A stretch of DNA of 64,000 nt from STC-113 sp964553745 (GCA_964553745.1 CAZKLD010000009.1:1-64000), one strand, 5' to 3'. Positions 19,676 through 31,168 are shown, counted from the first letter of the stretch. A program made the numbers and translations. Notes: generated from the letters alone by a model not told the origin.

Positions 19676-22585
19676 ATGAATCGACCAGCGTATCTTGATA
19701 AACAAGAAACAGGACTGATGCAAGGCTCTATAAGCCAAACACTGACTTCTCCAGAATACCTTGAGAAGATTTTTGAGTACCTTTGAGAGCCTGTATTTGT
19801 TAAAGATGAGAATCTGAGATTGGTTTTCGTGAATAAGGCCTTCTGCGAATTCGTATGAAAGGATAAGGATCAGATCATAAACTTCCAATCCTCATCGTTT
19901 GCTTCGCAGAAAGAATATGAAGATTATTATGCTGATGATATGAAAGTCCTTGAAGAAAATGGCATGATTTCATTCGATCAGACATATGAGCATTCATCGA
20001 AATGATTAAGGCATGTGAAAGTGGCAAAAAATATCTTCAGCGATGCTAAATGAAAACGATTCATAGTGTGAATCGTCCAAGATTTGACTGAACAAAAGGA
20101 GGCAGAGTGAGCCCTCTTGGATGTCGTGCAGAAAACAAAGGCAATTTTAAATTGAGTACACGAGGGTATTGTGGTTTATGGCCCTGATTTATGTTACAGG
20201 CAATGGAATCCTTTTATGGAGAAACTCACCTGACTCAAAGAGGCAGATGTTTTAGGTAAGCATCCCGCTGAGATTTTCCCATTTCTAGTTGAGACTTGAA
20301 CGTTGGAAAGACTTGAAGCTGTGCTGAAAGGATGACCGGCTTTCTGCTCGGAATTAAGAATGGCAAGTACAGATAAGACCAGTATAGCATATGATAAGAA
20401 TCAAGCTTTTCATGATGATGATTGAAATATAATCTGAGTCATAGGGGTGGTTCATGATGTCACGGAACATAAGGCAACAGAAGAAATATTGATCAAAAAC
20501 ATGCAAATGTATGAAAAACTGGTATCTAAGATTCCGGTTTGAGTTTATATTCTCCATAGCACTCCCGGAGGGGAATTCGAGTTGAAATTTGCAAGTCCGA
20601 GGATGGCTGAAATACTAGGGGTCAACATAGACTACTTGACCTCCGATGCCAGAAATATCTATGAAATCATACATCCTCAAGATATTGAAAATTTCATTAT
20701 AAAAAATCGTGAATGAATAAAGAGGTGAATTCCATTTGACTGGAAGGGGAAAATTCAAGTTAACTGAGGGGTCAGATGGGTGAGCATTTCTTCGACTCCT
20801 GAATTTATGAATAATTGAGAGGTTCTTTGGCATTGATTGGTTGTAGATATCACAGAAAATGTAAAATCGGAAAAAGAGCTGAAAAGGCTGAATAGGACGC
20901 TTAAGCTTACCAGCGATTGCAATAAGATGCTTCTGAATGTAGAATTAGAGCAAAAACTTTTGGATGAGGTATGTAAGATATTCATAGGATCAGGATGATA
21001 TCAAATGAGCTGGGTCTGATACAAGGATAAAAATTCGATGGAAATAACTCCGGTGGCGCAATTCTGATTCGAAGAATGATATCTGGAATCTATAATGGCA
21101 AAATGGGATGCGAACGATTTAAAATGAATGGGGCCGATTTGAGCCTGCATAAATGAAAGAAGGCCTATATTCATGGATAACATACAGACAGATCCTGTAT
21201 TCTTGCAATGACGGGAAGCGGCAATCCGATTCCGATACAATTCTTCTATTGCACTTCCTTTATTCGACGAAGAAGAAACAATCTGAGTCCTGATGGTATA
21301 TTCCGAGGAGACTGAAGTTTTCAACAATGAAGAGATCGGGCTTCTTGAGGAACTATCAATGAATATCTCAAAATGAATCCAATTCATCAGAGCGAAAGAA
21401 GAAAAGCTAAAAGCAGAAGCATTATTGCAGAAGGCTGAAGAGCAGTTGCGGATACGTCAAAAAATGGATTCCTTGGGTACCTTGGCTTCATGAATAAGCC
21501 ATGATTTCAATAATCTCCTTACATGAATAATGGGGTTTTTGGAATTATTGAATTCTGATACCAGCCTAAACGATAGGCATAGGGTATTTATCGATAATGC
21601 CCTGAAGTGAAGCTGGCGGGCAGCTGACCTCATAAAGCAGTTCCAGAACCTTTCACGAAATTCAATATCAGAAAAAACTTGCATAGATATTCATGCGGTT
21701 GCAAAAGAAGTATTCTGATTTCTTGAAAAAACGACAGACAAGATCGTAGAAAAGAAGTTGGACTTCAATAAATGAGAATATTTCATCAATTGAAGCGCAT
21801 CTGAAATCCACCAAGTCCTTTTGAATCTTTGGACAAATTCATTCATGGCACTTGAAGAGAGGTGATTAAGAGATTGAGACTTTATCAGGATGAGAGCGGA
21901 AGATTATATATGTACGGAAGAAGACTGCAATTGACTCTCAAAATGAGAATATGTGCATATAATGTTTGAAGATAACGGAAAATGAATGTCGGAGGAAGTT
22001 GCCAGCAAAGCATTCGACCCATTGTTCACAACAAGGGGCAAAAGCTCTCAGCGTGGCCAATGACTTGGGCTTTCGATGGTTTATAACATAATAAGGATGC
22101 ATAAATGACATATCCATATAGAAAGCAGTGAAGGCGTCTGAACGACAATGCATATCTACCTTCCAAAAACAAGGAAAAGAGAAATAAATAGCCCAAAGGA
22201 ACATGTAAAGGAAAAAATCTGAAATGAAACTATACTTGTTATTGAGGATGAAAAGATGATTCAGGATTTCGTAAAAGCCATACTGGAACAGAATTGATAC
22301 AACGTGATTACTGCTGACGACTGAAAAGAGTGATTGGAAACCTACATCCAATGCAGAGACTCTATCGATGCCGTTGTGCTTGATCTTACGATGCCAAAGA
22401 TGTCAGGTCAGACTGTCCTGGAAAAGATGCTAGATATAAAACAAGATGTCAAAGTTATAATCTCATCCTGACAGAATAATGAAGAATCAAGAGAATGAAT
22501 ATTATCAAAGGCAAAATGATTTGTCAATAAGCCATACAGTCTTTCTTTGCTTACTGATACCGTAAGGAATGTTCTGGATTCTTAA
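19676..22585 (+). CDS. PAS/GAF hybrid sensor histidine kinase with receiver domain
   Basis: This is a 969-residue soluble signalling protein. Three PAS-like domains lie at about residues 28-145, 150-275 and 285-412 (each ending in a V(Q/H)DxTE or VDITE linker). A GAF-like domain covers about 430-580, then a short coiled coil. The phospho-acceptor is His609 in SGISHDFNNLL, a form common in hybrid kinases with no transmembrane sensor. The HATPase domain carries NLWTNS (N box), FEDNGKGMSEE (G1) and GQGLGLSMVYNII (G2). The C-terminal REC domain has Asp903 in VVLDLTMPKMSG and a Lys in VNKPYS. The signal is unknown; no partner regulator lies nearby. Confidence 0.93.
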
Positions 22586-22593
22586 TGTATGTT

Positions 22594-22624
22594 AAAAACC
22601 CCTGGGATCCCAGGGGTTTTTTAA
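22594..22624. terminator. Hairpin-U terminator
   Basis: AAAAACCCCTGG-GAT-CCCAGGGGTTTTTT; serves the kinase and possibly the convergent chitosanase gene. Confidence 0.9.
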
Positions 22625-22634
22625 TCAGTTGATT

Positions 22635-23621
22635 CTAATATACGTTTCCATTAATATAGAATTTCTCTCAGTAGACTAAAAACTTAAATCAGGGTGCCAG
22701 ATCTATGTTTCATTCATTGAGGATTCTCTTGTATGCATCAACCCGATCAAGAGCTTCAGGATATTCTGTTTTCAGGAATTCATATCTTTTATCGATAAGA
22801 TCGTAGAGCCATTTGATTTCATCCTTGCCATCTTTCGGAGATCCGGACATTGCCTTATCAGTCTTCATGATTATGTCCTTTGCTCAGTATTCTCAATGAT
22901 TTACAACCATATCGTAGATGAATGCGAGCGACAGAGGGCGCATAACCCCTTCATCTCTAGCGATTTTCACTGCAGGCTCCCAGTACATGCTGTTCATGAG
23001 TTCAAGTTGTGCCTTTTTGAATAATGGGTCGCCGTTATCATTAACATCGGTAATGAAGTTTTCGAGTCCTCTCACATCCGAATTCTTGCCCCCGTCATCA
23101 TGTGCTGCTTCATCTATAGCGTTCAAGACTGGGATGTATTTCTTCAGATTATTGTTAGGATTCATCTCGGCATATCGATGTAACAATATGTTTCAGTCAA
23201 AAGTTCAGGTCGTGAATCAGATGATTCAAAAAGTGATTCATCTTCAATCTCAGATGTTCTCCGCATAATCATATTTGAAATTTGTCTGCGAATTTTCACA
23301 AACGGTAGTCATTTGCAATGCAATCGACTTCTGGAGCTCAGTGGGCTCTATCTGAATAGCCAGTGCAACGGCTGGTTTAAGGTTCGAATAAAGCTTATCT
23401 GTTACAACTGTTATTACTGCCTGAACCCGCTCATTCTCGGCGTGAAGCTTTTTATATCCGACTAAGGCATCTATGTATTTCTGTGTTTTCCCGATTCAAT
23501 TCCTCTCTACTATGCCAATTATGAGATTTGCTACATCGGCATCTTTTTGAGTCATCTGATATGCGAATGCATTCAATGAAATTGTGCAGGCTATGAGACC
23601 GGCCAGGATGACTTTTTTCAT
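22635..23621 (-). CDS. Secreted GH46 chitosanase
   Basis: This is a 328-residue protein with a signal peptide (MKKVILAGLIACTISLNAFA, cleavage after residue 20). The first ~85 residues after it are an extra region. The catalytic part has Glu109 in CENSQTNFKYDYAENIGDGR and Asp125 in GDGRGIT, matching Glu22 and Asp40 of the Streptomyces GH46 enzyme, followed by the family hallmark FGIIGFTTGTFDG. GH46 enzymes cut beta-1,4-linked glucosamine in chitosan. Several hallmark glycines are TGA, so the gene is adapted to this code. It would act outside the cell. An exported glycan hydrolase in an episymbiont-type genome may attack a host or fungal polymer, which is inference. Confidence 0.88.
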
Positions 23622-23674
23622 AATCCTAAATTTATAATTCCCTATATTTTATTCCAAATTATACGGATGTCAAT

Positions 23675-25774
23675 TTACATACCCTTCATGCTTAGCTGTA
23701 TTTTGCCTGTTGTTTTATCGATTCAGGTTATCTTTACTTTCACCTTATCGCCGACACTCACTATCTCCTGAGGATTGCTTACGAATCTGTCAGCCATCTG
23801 AGAAACATGTACCAGTCAATCATTTTTCAATCAGATATCAACAAAAGCGCCGAATGCAACAACATTCCTGACGACTCAATCAAATATGTCGCCATCTTTT
23901 ATATCTTCCATCGCAACTTTTTTCCTAGCTTTCGTATGACTCGAATTAATTCTTTTCTCACTTCAGGAGATTTCATTAGATTTATGAATAAAGGCAACAG
24001 TATCGGAATTAACATCTTCATAAATCTCTTTCATAAATTTTTCATATGATCTGAAATTAGTATTATTCACCCCATTTTCAAGTACGAATTTTGCAAGCTC
24101 GTATTGATCGGGGTGTATGTCTGTATTATCGAATTTTTCTTTGCTATCCGGAACTCTCAGGAATCAGATAGCAAGCTTGTATGCTTTTTCTGAAAGAACT
24201 TTTTTGAGTGCTTCCCTTGATTTGTACGGCCTGTGGTTATAGATTTTCTTCGCTTCCCGTTTGTCGATTCAGGAAATATGGCCCAGAACATGGATTGACG
24301 CATTGTTTACATTTATCCCGACCTCGTTCACTACATCTTCCACGACATATCAGAGCTTCTCCGAGAGTTTCTTCTCTGAAATATCATGCTGATACATTCA
24401 TACTCATATGCTTCAAACAGGGACTTTCACTAATTCCGACAATGGGTCTATATATCTTCTTCAGATAGATACCGTTCAGCGGTCGAGAGAATCCAAATCA
24501 GGGAATTCTTCTTGTGCGACTGCACTTGCGCTGTAGACTGATGCTCCGGATTCATTGACTACGATTACATCTCAGGCAAATACGCCTGAAACCAATTCGC
24601 AAGTCTCATCGCATCATGTTCAGTTTCCGACTACTACTGCATCTATTTTGTTTTTCTTGAATATGGCCGTTAACTTCATCAAGAAATTCTCCTTCTCATG
24701 CAGATAAATCTTATCGAAAGAGATAGGATTCCCAAGCTCATCAATGATGCATATTTTACATCCTGCCCTGTACCCGGGATCTATGGCCAGAATCGTCTTT
24801 CCATATTCGGGTTTTGTCATCAGGAGAGCTTGCAGATTTGATTGGAATGTCTTTATCGAATCATCTTCTCAGATTTCAGAAAGATCTCATCTAAGCTCAT
24901 TCTCTACCGATCAGAACAGGGCTTCGTATCAGATTTTGAATCATTGCTCCAGTGGAGCTATGAATCATTGACGTATCCCTAAGATATTTGCATATTTGTT
25001 TTTGACCTCTTCTGAAATCTCCTCGCTTTTCTCGATCTTTACATTCAGGATTCAGAGATTCTCTCACCTGTTGAGAGCCAGTATCTGGTAGGGCTTGATT
25101 CTGGAAATCTTCAAGCTGAAATCAAAATAAAGCGTGAATTTCGGAACCTGATCCTTATCTTTCTGATTCAGCTTTTCAAGCATTTTTTCGCTCTTCTTGC
25201 TGGCAGAGATATTTCAGGAATTTTCAAGCATTCAGATAAGGGAGTGCCTGAGGGTCGCATTTGCAGACACCTCTGCGCCTATTATCTCTATGGCTCATTC
25301 CACTATCTCTTCTTCCGGATATTTTCATATTAGCTCTTCGGGAATGGATAGAAGATTTTTCTTTATTGAATCGGCCACGACTTGAAATCATTTTTCGATT
25401 GCGACCATGGCCTTCGTTTTTTTCTTGGATTTATAAGGCTTATAGATATCCTCGACTTCTTTAAGGGTTTTGGCTTCAATTATGTTTTTCATGAGTTCAG
25501 GAGTCATCTTGCCCAGCTCTTCGATTCAGTTTATGGCAGTCTGTTTTGCTTTGTGCAGATTCTCCTCTTTTGCATTAAGCTCGATTATCGACCTTATATC
25601 GTTCTCATCCAGATTGCCTGTCCTTTCTTTCCTATATCTGGCGATAAAAGGCACAGTCGCACCCTCAAGTGTGAAATCCAGCACTGTTTCAACCTGGAAT
25701 TTCTTGAGATTAAGTGTCTTTGAGATTATTTCGATATAATTCGGAATCGGCAAGATTGTAGTGATTTCTGACAT
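23675..25774 (-). CDS. tex: Tex-family RNA-binding transcription accessory protein
   Basis: This is a 699-residue protein. The N terminus (PFIARYRKERTGNLDE) is the Tex N-terminal signature, the centre contains the YqgF/RNase H-like domain (ILAIDPGYRAGCKICIIDELG), a helix-hairpin-helix region follows, and the C-terminal S1 domain (about residues 625-699) reads DGVVRNVVAFGAFVDIG...GLVHVSQMADRFV. Tex binds nucleic acids and affects transcription fitness in several bacteria. The Y-R-x-G-x-K segment around the RNase H-like core is intact. Many TGA glycines. It is monocistronic, 53 bases upstream of the chitosanase start in the same direction, so the two may be co-transcribed. Confidence 0.95.
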
Positions 25775-25948
25775 TTTGGATCTTTTTTAATAGAATTAAA
25801 TATGCGTACATTATATCATTATATTAAAAAAAAATTATTTAACAGTTTCGGTTTAGTTTTTGATAGCTTATTCACAATTTTTGCATTAGATTTGCAATTT
25901 GGGATTTTTGTATAGAATACACGCTTTCTAATATTTAATTAACAGGGT

Positions 25949-26410
25949 ATGGCCACAAACAAAGCAAGTGAAAATGTTAGTGACAATTGATTGGAAGAGA
26001 TTTTCAGAGAATTTTCCACGATGGGGAAGAGATTCTGAGATATAATCTGGTCAAATATCGGGCATTTTTTCCCAGAGGATTTTGATACCGGGTTGCTCAG
26101 GCTGAACTCAATATTATCTGACATACAATCGGATATCGATGCCTGAAGAATTGGCGAATCGGTCTGTAGAATCGATCTTACGGTTTATTGATGAGGACTC
26201 GATAAGCTGCACAAGCAAATAAAGGCGATGCATTGAATGGATTTAGATTGATTCCGCATCGAGATTCAGGCTCATAATTTTGAATATGCTGAGACATATA
26301 AGCAGCTCTATATAAAATTCAAGAAGGATGAAAAAGATAAGCTAGGCGCAACCGCCAGATGATTCTCATCTTCAGTTTCAAGCCTTATCTCATCAAAAAT
26401 GGGGCAATAA
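25949..26410 (+). CDS. Hypothetical soluble protein (153 aa)
   Basis: Eight TGA glycines keep the frame open. The protein is helical and charged, with repeated amphipathic stretches and a Ser-rich C terminus (FSSSVSSLISSKMGQ). There is no signal peptide or obvious membrane helix. It diverges from tex, whose start is 174 bases away. No family is recognised. Confidence 0.65.
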
Positions 26411-26466
26411 ATAATTGCGGAACAAATGGTTGTCTTGATGGCCAGCTTTGAATATAGGGGGCTTTA

Positions 26467-26610
26467 TTACACATTCCTATTGATAATCCTTATCAGGATG
26501 AGGATTATCGCTATCACAAGAAGCGCATGTATGAATCAGCCCAATGTATATGACGATACGTATCCTAAAATCCATAAGATAATGAGTATCGCGGCAATTG
26601 TCTCTAACAT
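26467..26610 (-). CDS. DUF5670 (lmo0937-type) small membrane protein
   Basis: This is a 47-residue protein, MLETIAAILIILWILGYVSS then SYTLGGFIHALLVIAIILIL and a basic tail IRIINRNV. This matches the widespread lmo0937/DUF5670 pattern of two hydrophobic helices with a YTLGGFIH turn and an RxxxGR-like tail. One glycine of GG is TGA, so the standard code hides it. A 65-codon ORF on the plus strand here is its shadow. The function of the family is unknown; members occur in stress-related contexts in other bacteria. Confidence 0.85.
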
Positions 26611-26683
26611 AGATCTTAAATAAGTATTAAGACCTTATATTATAATCAATAAGCAAGAAAAGTAAAAAAACGACAAGGTATAT

Positions 26684-27607
26684 TTATTTTCTCCAAGACA
26701 CCAAGGTGGTCCTTTCCGGTATCCTTTCTGGATTGGCATAATCAAAATCATAGCTGTAATCAGAAGGGAAATTTAGCCCGTACTTCTCAATCGATGACCT
26801 TATATATGATTTTATCTCGGGAATATATTCTCTTATCTCAGGATGATATTTCAATATGAAATCAAAATTCTGATTGCAGATTGCCCTATCGAAAATCAGG
26901 CTGTTGAAATCTTTTTTTTCAGGAAGATATTTTATGAAAGAAGCTTTTATCATTGAATCCGAATAGCTTTTGATATCTGATAAATCCCTATAATGGATAT
27001 TCGCATTATCGTCAATAAGTATATTCTGGGTATGATATTCCAGATAAATATCCTGAGATGCATAATACGCCCAAGTGCTGATGATGTTTTTCATGACCCT
27101 CAATATGAATTCGATTTCAAAATCTTGGCTTTTAATTATATAGAACAGGGGATAGAGTCTTGTATCCGGAATTGTTCTTTTGATGAAATTGTATCTCTCA
27201 TCTTCGAATAATTTTCATTCCTCTCTCAGGAAATCAAAACCAACGCATTTATTATCTTCTAGCAATCCTGCTGCGTAATGCGCCCTGAGAACTTGCTTTG
27301 CGGGCAGATCACGCAGTCATCTTGTGATATTCCTTAACAAAGGAACTTTCAGGAATATATTTTCATCTTCTAAGAAAACGGTTCTGAAAGATGATGTAGG
27401 ATGGACTTCTTTTGTATAGATGATGTCTTTTTTTGAGAGTTTCAAATCTTCGAATGTATCAGGATGGACGGGAACTTCTATATTCTGGTGCAAGATAAAT
27501 GGCATCTGAAATGGGGAATACCTATATTCCAGCGACATCTCATTGATATGGCAAAATGGAGAATAATTTTCGATATTTATGTATTCTAGGCCGATATTAT
27601 ATCTCAT
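26684..27607 (-). CDS. IucA/IucC-like siderophore-synthetase-related protein (short)
   Basis: The 307 residues carry the core IucA/IucC signatures: VPVHPD (residues 45-50), HPTSSFRTV (69-77) with FLKVPLLRNITRGLR (85-99), where NIS synthetases have the S-x-R-T and K-x-x-x-x-x-I-T-x-x-R ATP-binding residues, and YLEYHTQNILID (188-199) with IHYRDLSDI (205-212), the H-x-Q-N and R-D catalytic pair. NIS synthetases adenylate citrate-like carboxylates and condense them with amines. Members are usually near 600 residues, so about half the N-terminal domain is absent. It overlaps the nucleotidyltransferase gene by 11 bases. Function is inferred from motifs. Confidence 0.7.
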
Positions 27608-28127
27608 CAGTAAGATTAGTTAGGATTCTTTCTCTCATTTTTCAGACCCAGGGAGCTTCATCGGCCGTTTTCACATAAGACGTTCACACCCTTATAACAT
27701 TTTCAAAATAATCTTGTACGTTTTTTCATATAATCAGTCTTGTAGTCGGGTAAATCTCATGATCTTTAGTCTTTGCAAGAGGGAAGTTGTCGAGTTCTGC
27801 CCAGTCATGGAAAACTCTGATATAATCATCTTCCCTTATTCTCCGGAGTCCTGCAATTCAGAGTTTCTGCAATCTTGATTCTATTTCATCCACAAGCTTA
27901 ATCTTTTCAGTCAAATCAATTCTTTCTCTTATCTTTATCCTCACATGGTCGATGTCTGATCATCGGATAATGCATCAATGTGCAAGAGATCATTTTGCAA
28001 AAAAGGCTTCTATAATGCGGGCATTCTCTTTGCAGAAATCAATAATTTCCAACACCGCTTGTTTCGTGATGAAATGATTGTCGTATGATTTCAGATTATA
28101 GGGAAGCGAATTGAATGCTTCTGGCAT
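27597..28127 (-). CDS. Nucleotidyltransferase-fold protein
   Basis: This is a 176-residue protein with the nucleotidyltransferase signature GSLAHGCIIRGSDIDHVRI near residues 46-64 (the GS...GSDxD pattern; G46 and other glycines are TGA). A helical region follows, with no second conserved carboxylate that I can place surely. Such proteins transfer nucleotides to small molecules or proteins, as in aminoglycoside nucleotidyltransferases and MNT antitoxins. Its start lies inside the end of the radical SAM gene (32-base overlap) and its end overlaps the IucA/IucC-like gene by 11 bases, so all three are translationally coupled. Confidence 0.7.
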
Positions 28128-28944
28128 AGCATGCTCAGTTAAAGCTTAAAAAATCTGCATTTTCCTGAAGGCCTAGGATGCTATCTGTAATGTTTCACAT
28201 TTTGAATTTATCATTTCATATGAAATATGTGCAAGGATAGATGTCTCAAGCTGGACTTATTGCTATAGTATCGATTCAGCATCCGCATTTTCATTCGTTA
28301 TCAGTGATCGATACCTTGATTAGCGGAGAGGTTATTTCTGACATATTCATATCCTTATCGAGAATCAAGCGGTTTTTAATGGCATTTCATTTGCTTATTA
28401 CCGATCTGATGACAAGCTCGATATTCTCTGATCCGTAACCTTCCAGAAGCCCTATGACTTGACGAATAGATCAGAAATTTTCAGAAGTTGCAGTCAATCT
28501 TATTTTTATATATGCTCATTTATCCAAGAGCAACCTGATTGCCCTCATCACTTTTTCAAATGCAAAAGCATCTCACCTGATGTGGTTATGATAATCCTCC
28601 AATCAGTCAAGTGAAATCTGATAGATGGTTTTCGGATTTATGGAATTAAGCTCGTCAACAGTCTTGGAATCGAGGAAATATGAATTCGTGACAAGTTCAA
28701 CTCTTCAGTTATAATTCGCTATGCTTCTGGCAATCTTAAATACTATATCTTTCTTGAGGAGCGGTTCTCACCCCGTGATCGAGGTCATTTCCGGCTTTAT
28801 CCTTCAATAAAAGGCATCATAAAATCTCTGTGAGTAATTATGTACCGTTTCTCCGATTCTTCATTCTTCAGGAGCAACATAACAATGCTTGCACCTCAAA
28901 TTGCAATCTTGAGTCACCAGATGTCGGACTTCTTTTATATTCAT
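28096..28944 (-). CDS. Radical SAM protein with SPASM-like C terminus
   Basis: This is a 282-residue enzyme. The 4Fe-4S motif CxxxCxxC is C14-NLR-C18-KH-C21 (VTQDCNLRCKHCY). The SAM-binding GGEP motif follows (SITGGEPLLKKD, with one TGA glycine), then a TIM-barrel pattern (LVTNSYFLDSK, ISLDGLEDYHNHIRG). The C-terminal part has cysteines in EGKCGCGIDTIAISPAGDIYPC, resembling the SPASM/auxiliary-cluster region used by peptide-modifying radical SAM enzymes, and a final Cys in GACYARS. The promoter is 7 bases before the ATG. It heads a three-gene operon. The substrate is unknown; no precursor peptide was seen. Confidence 0.85.
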
Positions 28945-28950
28945 AATTTA

Positions 28951-28978
28951 TATATACTTATTGCTTTTGATATGTCAA
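28951..28978 (-). promoter_or_regulatory. Promoter of the radical SAM operon
   Basis: Minus-strand TTGACA (28978-28973), 16-base spacer, TATATA (28956-28951). The -10 box lies only about 7 bases from the ATG at 28944, so the mRNA would be nearly leaderless. Confidence 0.55.
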
Positions 28979-29036
28979 ATCAACTTGAAAATTGTCGGTT
29001 CGATTGATTATTTTTGGTGACGACAACGAATTGCCT

Positions 29037-29064
29037 TTGACAAACGCATAAATTTTATTATCCT
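29037..29064 (+). promoter_or_regulatory. Possible promoter upstream of the AspRS-type gene
   Basis: TTGACA at 29037-29042 and TATCCT at 29059-29064 with a 16-base spacer. The -10 box is a poor match. The hairpin at 29171-29205 would lie within the leader. Confidence 0.3.
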
Positions 29065-29170
29065 TTCCATAATTAACTTGAGAACAATGTCCAGAATAAT
29101 TTTTTCTGCATCAAATAATAATAATTCCCTGCTCAACAATTAGCGGTTTTTTTCTTGAATGAAATCCTTA

Positions 29171-29205
29171 AATCCCTGCTAATTGAAATAGCAGGGATTT
29201 TTTTA
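29171..29205 (+). terminator. Hairpin-U terminator or attenuator
   Basis: AATCCCTGCT and AGCAGGGATT arms with a seven-T run. No gene lies just upstream on the plus strand, so it may end a short leader RNA from the 29037 promoter or act as an attenuator 19 bases before the next ORF. Confidence 0.7.
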
Positions 29206-29223
29206 AATATTAATTGTATTCAA

Positions 29224-29391
29224 ATGAAGAAAATCGACCTCAAGACATTCCTGAAGATGCAATATAAATTCTGGCATCTGAATAATCCGCTTGCGGATAA
29301 CTACAGCACTTTTCCATGAACAGATGTTTGTGAAATATTCATTTTAAATTACTTAAACTTCATAAAATCATGAAAACAATCAAAGAGATAA
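29224..29391 (+). CDS. Short ORF overlapping the synthetase start (55 aa)
   Basis: It starts MKKIDLKTFLKMQYKFWHLN and runs through two TGA glycines to TAA 29389, overlapping the next start by 22 bases. Composition is protein-like (aromatic and Lys-rich). It lies between a hairpin-U element and an aminoacyl-tRNA synthetase gene, so it could be a small protein or a leader peptide coupling translation. No family is recognised. Confidence 0.5.
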
Positions 29392-30668
29392 TCTCAGAGA
29401 AACCAACCTGAGAAATCACGATATCGTGATTCATAGACACTATCCGCGATCATAAGAAATATATTTTTCTCATCTTGAGGCAGAAGACCGAATTTATACA
29501 GATATTCATCGAAAAAGAGAAATTCGAGTGAATTGAATTTAAACCCGAATCGTTTATCGAGATCACCTGAGTCCTCCAGTACAAAGAAGAAATCAAGCTT
29601 CACTCTATGGAACTGATAGCAGAAAGCATAGAAATCCTATCGCAAACACTCGAGGAGCTTCCGATTTCATGGAAATGAGAATGATATCCGTCAATGACTG
29701 AAAGACTAGACCATAGGCATATCTCTCTTCGTGAGCCGAAAATACTTCTTGCTTTCGAGATGATGTCATGCTTCGATCTTAAGGTCAGGGAATTCTTCTA
29801 CAAGAGATGATTCATGGAAATCCATACCCCTAAAATCATCTGAACATCATCTGAGTGATGAGCTGAACTTTTTGAAATGGAATATTTTGAAAAAAAGGCC
29901 TATCTTGCACAATCGCCACAGATTTATAAGCAGATGGCAATAGCCGCATGATTCGAGAAAGTCCTGGAAATAGCCCCAGCTTTTCGGGCAGATCCATCTT
30001 TTACCTCAAGGCACGTTACTGAAATAACAATGCTCGATGTCGAGATGTGACCGATAAAGTCATATCATGAAATTCTAGAGATCGAGTCTGAGATGCTGGC
30101 TTTTACTCTAGCAGCCTTAAAGGAAGAATTCTCTGATAAAGTCAGGGCACTATACTGACTTGAGATTGAAGTTCCGACTTTGCCATTCCCGACCTTGAGA
30201 TTCAGAGAGTGCGTAGAGATCCTAAAAGAAGAATTCGGGATTGAGATACTCGAATGAGAAGATATGAGCTCAGAGTGAGAGAAGAAAATGGCAGAATACA
30301 TCAAGAGGGAATTATGACATGATTTTTTGTTCATTACAGAATATCCTTCATCAGTCAGGGCATTCTATACCATGACAAAAGATTGAGAGGCTCCTTACTC
30401 AACTTGATTCGACCTGATATATAAGGGGCTCGAGATAACATCTTGAGCGCAGAGGGAGCACAGGCACGACATTCTCAGGAGCAAAATCATAGAAAAATGA
30501 ATGTGAGTCGATGGATTCTATCATTATCTGGAGGCTTTCAAGCACGGGATTCCTCCTCATTGATGATTCGGATTCTGATTTGCGAGATTATTCAAGCAAA
30601 TGCTCGGATATGACACGATTAAAGAAATGATACTCATGCCAAGGGATCCGAAAAGGATTTTCCCTTAA
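29370..30668 (+). CDS. aspS: Aspartyl/asparaginyl-tRNA synthetase, archaeal-type
   Basis: This is a 432-residue class IIb synthetase. The N-terminal OB-fold anticodon domain covers about residues 1-110 and is short, without the GAD insertion of bacterial AspRS, as in the archaeal/eukaryal AspRS and AsnRS branch. Motif 1 surrounds FFYKRGFMEIHTPKI, motif 2 is IAPAFRADPSFTSRHVTEIT, and motif 3 is GFGFARLFKQMLG. The PHGGFGFGFARL form of motif 3 is equally reminiscent of AsnRS, so Asp versus Asn specificity, or a non-discriminating enzyme, cannot be decided here. The symbol is therefore tentative. Many TGA glycines. Confidence 0.85.
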
Positions 30669-30743
30669 ATCAATATTGAGTTTCTAGGTTTTATCCGTAT
30701 CATCCGAATTGCGACTTACTTTATATTTTTAAATTTAAAAATT

Positions 30744-31127
30744 ATGAGTGATGTGCAGATTTTTCAAATATTCGGCTTTATGCTACTTTTCATAGGATTA
30801 AGTACCTTATTGAATAAGGATACATACAAAAAGATGATGGATGATTTCGCCTCCAGCTACTGACTTTATTTCCTGACATGAATACTTATTTTCCTGCTTT
30901 GATTCATCATGGTCTCTTTTCATAACATCTGGGAATGGGAGATGTGACTGATCATTACGCTGTTAGGTTGGATGTCTCTGACAAAGTGAATGGTGATGAT
31001 CGTCTTTCCTGATTGGACAATGGATGTCACCAAGAAAGTGATGGGAATAGAGAAGTTCATAACGGCATATAAATATCTGGTAATATCACTATGATTGATA
31101 TTCCTTATACTCTGATATCTTTCGTAA
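30744..31127 (+). CDS. Small membrane protein, four TM segments
   Basis: This is a 127-residue protein with hydrophobic segments at about residues 8-23, 44-63, 70-88 and 104-125, a short cytoplasmic loop KDTYKKMMDDF and a PDWTMDVTKKVMG loop before the last helix. Nine TGA glycines keep it open. No characterised family; it resembles small integral proteins of the DUF2065 kind only in layout. It ends before a bidirectional terminator shared with the NACHT gene. Confidence 0.65.
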
Positions 31128-31137
31128 AAAAAACTTA

Positions 31138-31168
31138 AATAATCCTCCGGTCAGCCGGAGGATTATTT
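31138..31168. terminator. Bidirectional hairpin terminator
   Basis: AATAATCCTCCGG-TCAG-CCGGAGGATTATT separates two convergent units; the right arm touches the stop codon of the NACHT gene. Confidence 0.9.

Noticed and set aside
26426..26623. 65-codon plus-strand ORF
   Set aside because: The minus strand here encodes a DUF5670 (lmo0937-type) protein with TGA glycine, which fits a known family; the plus ORF is its shadow.
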